Part shown: positions 6,565 to 11,965 of the stretch, one piece after another
How positions within the stretch are numbered: position 1 is the first letter of the stretch
Layout of the letters: each line of letters opens with the position of its first letter
Assembly (NCBI GenBank): GCA_003451635.1
Contig: DMAT01000133.1
Location: 1 to 11,965, forward strand
Source of the DNA: Syntrophus sp. (in: bacteria)
Lineage (GTDB): Bacteria; Desulfobacterota; Syntrophia; Syntrophales; UBA8958
Direction: 5' to 3'
Length of the DNA: 11,965 bases
Position numbers and translations under genes: made by a program
Notes under the pieces: model-generated
Seen by the model: only the letters and a program-made list of their open reading frames with translations
What the model was told of the DNA's origin: nothing
Databases searched by the model: none

Positions 6565-7752
6565 CTATAATTCAGGCATGGATCTGGAGAGGACAACCGC
6601 CAGATCGTCCGCCGCAATCATATAATCATCATCGGGATTGATGTTGATCTTGACAGCATCCTTTTCCACGGAAAATTCCTTTTTTGATTCACGGATCTTT
6701 TCCCTGATGAAGGTATCAATCATTGACGTATTATCGGAAAGAATATCTTCTAATTTGATCGCCTTTTTTTCCTTCATTATCCCGATCAGAATAGTATGAT
6801 CCTTCTCTCGATAATGGGAGGATAATTCCCTAAACGGCTTGTTGACAAATATGCCGGGAATATGCGTCCGCCAGAGCTTGTTTTTGTCCCCAAGAGACAA
6901 GATACTGGAAATAACTCTGGGAAGTCCCGGAGAATTAATGGCGCCGGCCAGCAGGGAGCCGACATGCTCACCCCGGACAACAATCTCATCCACATTGGCT
7001 CTCTTAAGATGAGGTCGACTTTCTTCATTCAGAAGCTCGGCGATTGTCTTTACGTGAGGAGCGAGTGACTTTACGGTCAAGGCCGCCAGGGCCGTCCTCT
7101 CATCACTGCGTTCGCGAGGATGCCCGCCCGACTGATCCGCCATGATCAGAACAAACGTCGCCTGGGAAACATTGGCCCGTATCAGGACCTCCTCGTGTAC
7201 ATAATCACCCCGCAGAAATTTCAGACTGTAGCGGCTGTATTTAGGACGAAGGGTCTCGATCTCATCCACAGTCAATTCGTTGATCAATACTATGGCCCTC
7301 TCCTTCATGGCGCCATAGGTCGTAAGACCCTGAATGACGTTATCCGTGTGCTGATTCCATCCACAGATAATTATATGTCCCTTAGCTTTGATGGTCTCCA
7401 ATCCCCTGCCCTCCTTCAGTCTTCTTTCTACAAAGGTCGACGCGATGGCTGCGGTAAATAGCGACATCAGGCCTACTCCCGTAAAGATGAGAAAGATCCC
7501 CACCATTCTCCCACCCGTGGTGACAGGATACTTATCTCCATAACCGACCGTACCCATGGTCACAATGGCCCACCAAATACCATCCCAAACGGTGCTGATA
7601 TTGGAACCGGACTGGAGGTATTCGAAATAATGGACCGTCAGGGCGCTCATAAAGAGAATCGCCAGGGTGATGGCCGCTACTTGAACAATGGTTTTTCTGT
7701 AGATACCGGAGAGGATCTTAATGAATTGCTGAATAGACCTCATCCGACCCAT
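6565..7752 (-). CDS. Two-helix potassium channel with RCK (TrkA-N/TrkA-C) domain
   Basis: The 395-residue product has membrane helix 1 at about 22-42, pore helix and selectivity filter TVGYGD at 68-73, and membrane helix 2 at about 81-107. The RCK N-domain follows at about 124-245 (GHIIICGWNQHTDNVI), then a TrkA-C-like domain at about 300-393. This is the layout of ligand-gated K+ channels of the MthK type. The Rossmann loop GWNQHT differs from the usual GxGxxG, as is common in this subgroup, so nucleotide binding is uncertain. The C-terminal region has a charged stretch (about 345-370). ATG 7752 lies 2 nt after the EF-G stop, with AAGG (in GACAAGGC) inside the end of fusA, so translation is likely coupled. 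An in-frame ATG at 7743 is an alternative start. Confidence 0.93.
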   Translation of the reverse strand: MGRMRSIQQFIKILSGIYRKTIVQVAAITLAILFMSALTVHYFEYLQSGSNISTVWDGIWWAIVTMGTVGYGDKYPVTTGGRMVGIFLIFTGVGLMSLFTAAIASTFVERRLKEGRGLETIKAKGHIIICGWNQHTDNVIQGLTTYGAMKERAIVLINELTVDEIETLRPKYSRYSLKFLRGDYVHEEVLIRANVSQATFVLIMADQSGGHPRERSDERTALAALTVKSLAPHVKTIAELLNEESRPHLKRANVDEIVVRGEHVGSLLAGAINSPGLPRVISSILSLGDKNKLWRTHIPGIFVNKPFRELSSHYREKDHTILIGIMKEKKAIKLEDILSDNTSMIDTFIREKIRESKKEFSVEKDAVKININPDDDYMIAADDLAVVLSRSMPEL

Positions 7753-7754
7753 AG

Positions 7755-9788
7755 CTATGCCTTGTCATAGACGAGAAAATGCATGGAGAAGATCGCCCGC
7801 CCCTGTGTTGCCGAGCGAAGGTCCGTCGAATAACCGAAGAGGGCTTTAAGAGGGACCTTTGCCTGGATTTCACTGACGGGCCCCTTTGGACTTATGGATT
7901 GGACCTCTCCGCGCCGGGCGTTGATGTCACCGATAACATCCCCCATAAATTCACTGGGCGTTATAATATCCACCACCATGATCGGTTCCAGCAATAGTGG
8001 GTCCCCCTGGGAACAACCATCCCGGAAGGCGGTAGAAGCGGCTATTTTATATCCCAGGGCAGATGATTCTCCATCTTTGAAGGACCCGCCCTTGACAACG
8101 ACCTCCACATCCACAACGGGATAGCCGGAAAGGACGCCGCTCATGATGGCCTCCTGTACTCCTTCCCCAATGGCCGCATGAAATTCCTCCGGGATCATCC
8201 CCGCAGCTACGTTCAGCACATAAGCGTTCCCCGTTCCCCGTTCCCTGGGTTGTAATTGCAGCAAGACATGGCCGAAATGTCTTCGCTCCCCGAGCTCCCG
8301 CTCGAAACGTCCTTCCATCTCCACGGGCGATTGAATGGTTTCCCGATAAACCACCCGGGGCTTGCCAATGTTGACATGGGCATTGAACTCTCGCTGCAGG
8401 CGGTCGATCAGTATCTCCAGATGAAGTTCCCCCATCCCGGATAATACGGTTTGTGCGGTCTCATCATCATATTTCAAGCGCAAGGTAGGGTCTTCTTCCA
8501 GCAGTTTGACAAGGGCGAGGGAGACCCGTTCCTGATCGGCCGGAGTTTTGGCCTCGATGGCTTGACTGATCACGGGTTCATAAAAATCCATGGTTTCCAG
8601 GAGAATCTGCTGAACCTCATCGCAGATAGTATCCCCTGTCTTTCCTGCTTTTAAACCCATAACGGCAATGATATCGCCTGCCTGGGCCTGCTCCAGCCTC
8701 TCTCGCTTGTTGGCGTGCATCTTCAGTAGTCGGGATATCTTTTCCTTCTTGCCCTGCGAGACATTGTAGAGATCATCTCCGGCCTTTATCTGTCCCGAAT
8801 AGATGCGCAGATAAGACAGCTTCCTGCCTTCATCCTGCACAATCTTGAAGATAAGGGCGGCCAGGGGTCCCTGGGGATCGCTGGTTCGCGCCTCTTCCAA
8901 CTTGGTAAGGGGATTTATTCCTTTGATCGGTGGAACATCTTCAGGGGACGGCAAAAAGGAGATTACCCCATCCAGAACCGGCTGAATGCCTTTGTTTTTC
9001 AGAGCGGAACCGCACATTACAGGAACTACCTGTAGGGAAAGGGTGGCCTTCCGAATCGCTTTGGTTAGTTCCTCTGCCGATATATTAATGCCTCCCAGAT
9101 ACTTTTCGGCAATATTATCATCCAGATCGGCAATAATCTCTATTAACTTGTCTCTGTGATCACTTACTTTAGGCTGCATATCCAGCGGTACATCGGACAG
9201 GGTATAAGAAGCCCCAAGAGAGGTATTATCCCAGACTATGACCTTGTTTCCGATTAAATCAATCGCACCCTGGAACTGATCTTCTTCCCCCAAGGGTATC
9301 TGAACAGGGAGAGGAGTGGAATTGAATCTTTGCCGCATCATATCGATGGTTCCAAAGTAATCAGCCCCAACTCTGTCCATTTTATTAATAAAGGCTATTT
9401 TGGGGACGCCATATTTATCGGCTTGATGCCAAACCGTCTCTGACTGCGGCTCCACCCCGCCGACAGCATCGAAAACCACCACTGCTCCGTCGAGCACCCG
9501 CAGGCATCTTTCGACTTCAATTGTAAAATCTACATGGCCAGGGGTGTCAATAATATGAATATCGTAATCTTGCCAATTGCAGGCAGTAACAGCCGAGGTG
9601 ATCGTGATTCCCCGCTCCTGCTCCTGAGGCATCCAATCCATAACCGCTTCCCCATCGTGCACCTCGCCCATTTTATGAGACCTGCCGGTATAATATAAAA
9701 TCCTTTCCGTAACGGTCGTCTTTCCGGCGTCAATATGAGCGACAATGCCGATATTTCTGATTCTGGCCAGCTTGGATTTGGGAGGCAT
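7755..9788 (-). CDS. fusA: Elongation factor G, probably a second (paralogous) copy
   Basis: The 677-residue translational GTPase has AHIDAGKTT at 17-25, RGITIT at 59-64, DTPGH at 81-85, NKMD at 135-138 and the G5 region GSALKNKG at 260-267. Domains II-V follow, ending with a typical C-terminal EF-G region (GYSTDLRSATQGRAIFSMHF). It is about 15-25 residues shorter than the usual EF-G. Domain IV reads RELGERRHFGHV where the main EF-G has RQSGGRGQYGHV, and KDGESSALGYK where the main one has HDVDSSEMAFK. Together with its place outside a str operon, this suggests a paralogue such as the EF-G2/spdEFG groups. It would act in translocation or ribosome recycling. It lies 11 nt after the GerMN gene. 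I have not confirmed another fusA in this genome. Confidence 0.9.
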   Translation of the reverse strand: MPPKSKLARIRNIGIVAHIDAGKTTVTERILYYTGRSHKMGEVHDGEAVMDWMPQEQERGITITSAVTACNWQDYDIHIIDTPGHVDFTIEVERCLRVLDGAVVVFDAVGGVEPQSETVWHQADKYGVPKIAFINKMDRVGADYFGTIDMMRQRFNSTPLPVQIPLGEEDQFQGAIDLIGNKVIVWDNTSLGASYTLSDVPLDMQPKVSDHRDKLIEIIADLDDNIAEKYLGGINISAEELTKAIRKATLSLQVVPVMCGSALKNKGIQPVLDGVISFLPSPEDVPPIKGINPLTKLEEARTSDPQGPLAALIFKIVQDEGRKLSYLRIYSGQIKAGDDLYNVSQGKKEKISRLLKMHANKRERLEQAQAGDIIAVMGLKAGKTGDTICDEVQQILLETMDFYEPVISQAIEAKTPADQERVSLALVKLLEEDPTLRLKYDDETAQTVLSGMGELHLEILIDRLQREFNAHVNIGKPRVVYRETIQSPVEMEGRFERELGERRHFGHVLLQLQPRERGTGNAYVLNVAAGMIPEEFHAAIGEGVQEAIMSGVLSGYPVVDVEVVVKGGSFKDGESSALGYKIAASTAFRDGCSQGDPLLLEPIMVVDIITPSEFMGDVIGDINARRGEVQSISPKGPVSEIQAKVPLKALFGYSTDLRSATQGRAIFSMHFLVYDKA

Positions 9789-9799
9789 AACTCAATATC

Positions 9800-10423
9800 C
9801 TACTTCTCTTTTACCGCTTGAACGATCAATTCCTTGTTGGCGCCAAAGGCCTGCCTGGTATCTATATGTCCCTTGATGGAGTCTATTTCTTTGCCGGCAA
9901 TCATTATTTTAACCTTTTTTATGGTTGGTATATTTGCCGTCAGAGTGTTGGTAAGGGAGTATATGGTCGCCATCTCGCTGGCGCTGCCGCCGGGATGATT
10001 TTTCGTGAGATTTTTATTGAAACTTACATAGGCTGTCCCATCGTCGATCTTGACATTTGTCACCTCTACTTTTTCTGGAAAGGTATTGACGAAACCCGTC
10101 CTCGATCCGTCTAAAAGCACTTTCACCAGCTCCCGAGCCTGGTCGGAAGGCTTCTCCTCTTTGGGGACATACCTTTTTTCCGGGACAAGGAAACGCTCAT
10201 TTGCATCGGAAAAATAAACAGTGACTTCTTGCTTGTCCTTCTTTTTAGCGACTTTACCCTGACCGTCTACGGGTGGATAAACATAATCAAACAGGGTCAG
10301 GAAAAAAAATACCAGGAACCCTACCAAGGCAGTAATGACAAGAAAAAGAACCGACTTCTTCATCTTCCTCTTTTGCTGCTTGGTCTTGACCGTAGCTGTC
10401 CTGCGCTGCTTCTTTGAGGCCAT
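9800..10423 (-). CDS. GerMN-domain membrane-anchored protein
   Basis: The 207-residue product begins with a very basic cytoplasmic tail (about 1-23). One membrane helix follows at about 24-46. The rest is a periplasmic GerMN domain at about 66-195, with VTVYFSDAN at 67-75, LVKVLLDGSRTGF at 99-111 and the core motif GTAYVSFNKN at 129-138. The domain is named after GerM, a Bacillus sporulation lipoprotein, but also occurs in non-sporulating bacteria, where its role is not known. There is no lipobox, so this is a signal-anchor protein. The GGGAGA ribosome-binding site is well placed before ATG 10423. A possible promoter lies 30-58 nt upstream, and the fusA start follows 11 nt after the stop. Confidence 0.85.
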   Translation of the reverse strand: MASKKQRRTATVKTKQQKRKMKKSVLFLVITALVGFLVFFFLTLFDYVYPPVDGQGKVAKKKDKQEVTVYFSDANERFLVPEKRYVPKEEKPSDQARELVKVLLDGSRTGFVNTFPEKVEVTNVKIDDGTAYVSFNKNLTKNHPGGSASEMATIYSLTNTLTANIPTIKKVKIMIAGKEIDSIKGHIDTRQAFGANKELIVQAVKEK

Positions 10424-10433
10424 GAAGATCTCC

Positions 10434-10445
10434 CTTTTTAAAAAG
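10434..10445. repeat. 12-bp palindrome CTTTTTAAAAAG at the GerMN gene leader
   Basis: CTTTTTAAAAAG is a perfect palindrome that includes the first bases of the GerMN ribosome-binding site on the minus strand (AAAAAGGGAGA). A-T rich, so formation by chance is possible; base pairing there could hide the site. Confidence 0.3.
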
Positions 10446-10452
10446 ATCGGTG

Positions 10453-10481
10453 AGGCTAGGTCATTTTGCCATTGCTGTCAA
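10453..10481 (-). promoter_or_regulatory. Possible sigma-70 promoter inside the minus-strand gene run
   Basis: A consensus TTGACA (10476-10481) is followed after 17 nt by TAGCCT (10453-10458) on the minus strand. The spacing is ideal and the -10 is weak (three of six). It lies in the only gap of about 100 nt in the seven-gene run, so it may start a transcript for the GerMN, EF-G, channel and regulator genes. Confidence 0.45.
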
Positions 10482-10524
10482 GGAAAGATCGATGCGAAAT
10501 ATGATACTAGAACGGCCCATCAAC

Positions 10525-11349
10525 TCAGATATTGATCAATTTCAGGGCCTGCTTAGCCTTGAGACCGATATCTGAGACGGGGGCAAGCTTGACAACCATT
10601 TCATAGGCCCGTCTCGCCTCCAGCATTCTCTTCTGCTTGGAATAGCACTCACCCAGCCAAAAATAAGATTCAACAAGATTGGGCACTAGCTCCGTTGATT
10701 TCTTGAAATGAACAATAGCACCGTCGATGTCAGCTTGGGCGTATTTTGCCTTTCCCATTTCCTTCTCGATCAGGGGAAGAAGTTCACGCGTGGCATCCTT
10801 GAGCTCGGCTTCCCGATACTTTGTCAAGGCCCGCTGATAGTCGCCTTTGCTGTAATACGCCCGGCCCATATTGTACAGGGACATCTCGGGTGTCTCATAG
10901 AGGATATCGGCCAGGGCGCTGTTAAAGGCAGCTATCGCCTTGTCATACTGACCACGGTTATAATAAAGCGTTCCGAGAAAGTTATAGGCGCTTGAGTAAT
11001 CGGGCTTGAGCCTGACGGCTGTTTCGCATTCATCGATAGCTTTTTCGCTGTAACCCTTTCCGAAATAGGCTACGGCAAGATAATAATGGATCTTGGGGTT
11101 TTCCGGCGTATATTTTTCCGCTTCCAGGAGTTCCTTAAGGGCCGCGTTGTAATCTCCCCCCTCCACATAGGCCTTACCGATATTCAAATGGTTTTCCGCA
11201 AGCTCCCTTCGCTTTTGCGTCCCCGCACAAGACAAAAGGCTCGCAACCATGCACACTACGAGACAAACAGCCATACACGTAAGCCATGTCCCATGCTGAC
11301 CGCGATCATATCCCCGTGTCTCTTTAGGATTCTTTGCTATTTTTGCCAT
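10525..11349 (-). CDS. TPR-repeat lipoprotein, PilF/PilW-like
   Basis: The 274-residue product has a charged N-terminal part, a hydrophobic segment at about 22-39, and a lipobox with Cys41 (LLSC, 38-41). The mature chain is a row of about six TPR repeats (about 48-82, 83-116, 117-150, 156-189, 190-223, 224-257). The third-fourth junction ALADILYETPEMSLYNMG resembles the break seen in type IV pilus assembly lipoprotein PilF/PilW. The lipid anchor places it in the outer or inner membrane facing the periplasm. No pilus genes are in the window, so the pilus role is only family inference. ATG 11349 overlaps the HD-domain gene by 26 nt; the next ATG (residue 26) would remove the basic part of the signal peptide. 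The ribosome-binding site is weak (GGTGGA). Confidence 0.85.
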   Translation of the reverse strand: MAKIAKNPKETRGYDRGQHGTWLTCMAVCLVVCMVASLLSCAGTQKRRELAENHLNIGKAYVEGGDYNAALKELLEAEKYTPENPKIHYYLAVAYFGKGYSEKAIDECETAVRLKPDYSSAYNFLGTLYYNRGQYDKAIAAFNSALADILYETPEMSLYNMGRAYYSKGDYQRALTKYREAELKDATRELLPLIEKEMGKAKYAQADIDGAIVHFKKSTELVPNLVESYFWLGECYSKQKRMLEARRAYEMVVKLAPVSDIGLKAKQALKLINI

Positions 11350-11908
11350 TGATCCACCAGTCTCCTTTGTCTTTGAACCACCAGGCAGAAGAATCTGTCT
11401 TCAAAATGCTCTCGGCGAGTTTCTTTGCGTCCTCCGTACATAGTCGCTTCACGGCGAAGGAAATCCACTCCTGACTGTACTTGTTCCCCAAATCACCATA
11501 CTCTTTCAGTTGTATGATGAGCGCCAACTGATCGGCGTCATGGGCAATGCGCGCCTCCCTGGTTTCTTTCTCATTAAATTCATAAATAGCCGACGCAATA
11601 TCGCCGCCAAAAAACAGCGTCTCCGTCAATTCCTCAACGGCCTTTGTCTCGTTGACGGCAACATACTTTTTATTGACGTAATTCATGTCCCCCGTTCTCG
11701 CTTCCGGCAGATCATGGACGAGACAAATCTTGAGCACCCGATGTTCATCGGCTTGAGGATCAAGCTGGCAAAGGGCGTAACCGATATAAATTGTTCTCAG
11801 AATGTGCTCAGCCACCGACTCGCAACCGGAACCGAGAAACTGATATCCCGATCGGGGGGTCTTTTGCAGCATACCTACTTCGAAGAGAAAATTCGCTATA
11901 TCTTTCAT
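11324..11908 (-). CDS. HD-domain nucleotidase, YfbR/HDDC2 family
   Basis: The 194-residue product carries the HD-phosphohydrolase metal set: His35 in SVAEHILRT, His65-Asp66 in CLVHDLPEARTGD with Glu69 and Asp74 close by, and Asp126 in HDADQLAL. This matches 5'-deoxynucleotidases of the YfbR/HDDC2 family, which cut phosphate from deoxynucleoside monophosphates in the cytoplasm. The N-terminal FLFEVGMLQKTPRSGYQFLG is typical of the family, so ATG 11908 is a sound start although no Shine-Dalgarno is visible. The end overlaps the TPR lipoprotein gene by 26 nt, which suggests shared transcription and translation coupling, without implying a shared function. The C-terminal end is rich in Trp (WWFKDKGDWW). 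Confidence 0.9.
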   Translation of the reverse strand: MKDIANFLFEVGMLQKTPRSGYQFLGSGCESVAEHILRTIYIGYALCQLDPQADEHRVLKICLVHDLPEARTGDMNYVNKKYVAVNETKAVEELTETLFFGGDIASAIYEFNEKETREARIAHDADQLALIIQLKEYGDLGNKYSQEWISFAVKRLCTEDAKKLAESILKTDSSAWWFKDKGDWWINGKNSKES

Positions 11909-11965
11909 AATTGCATATGTGGTAATTATTTAATCATTCTGAGTCTTTTTTATGTTCATGATCCG

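Noticed and set aside
1..11965. CRISPR arrays, tRNAs, insertion sequences, integrase or toxin-antitoxin genes
   Set aside because: I found no regular repeat-spacer pattern, no cloverleaf-like sequence with CCA or TTCGANNC-type arm, and no transposase-like or integrase-like protein.

Overview
The window looks like chromosomal DNA of a Gram-negative bacterium, most likely a Desulfobacterota (former Deltaproteobacteria) member near Syntrophales or Geobacterales. The evidence is a signal-peptide beta-barrel outer-membrane protein, a PilF-like TPR lipoprotein, a sigma-54 activator with GAF sensors, and sporulation-named genes (spmA, spmB, GerMN) in an otherwise Gram-negative gene set. This placement is inference from gene content. 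I see no rRNA, tRNA, CRISPR array, insertion sequence or phage gene.

Layout. Positions 1-618 (minus) hold the N-terminal part of an outer-membrane beta-barrel protein cut by the window edge, with a good promoter at 686-715. The divergent region 619-927 also holds a Fur-box-like dyad, a 12-bp palindrome, and a strong ribosome-binding site that serves a tiny ORF rather than a gene. Positions 928-3144 (plus) form a tight operon: spmA, spmB (4-nt overlap) and the ATPase gene ychF. Positions 3145-3846 are a mostly non-coding island with two related hairpins (one a minus-strand terminator), a possible 70-residue acidic protein on the minus strand, an AT-rich stretch and a cluster of inverted repeats.

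Positions 11908 down to 3847 (minus) are seven genes in one direction: an HD-domain nucleotidase, a TPR lipoprotein, a GerMN-domain membrane protein, an EF-G paralogue, a potassium channel with an RCK domain, a cyclic-nucleotide-binding protein and a sigma-54 activator. Gaps are small or absent, except for about 100 nt before the GerMN gene, where a sigma-70-like promoter (10453-10481) may start an inner transcript.

How the genes may work together. The last three genes of the long run (K+ channel, cNMP sensor, GAF/sigma-54 activator) look like a sensing and regulation module with co-transcribed parts. The EF-G just upstream is probably a second EF-G and not the copy of the str operon. No enzyme pathway is evident. 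The least explained part is the 3145-3846 island, where two hairpins share a conserved loop carrying AAAGGAGGGAC (a Shine-Dalgarno-like sequence on plus, anti-Shine-Dalgarno-like on minus).
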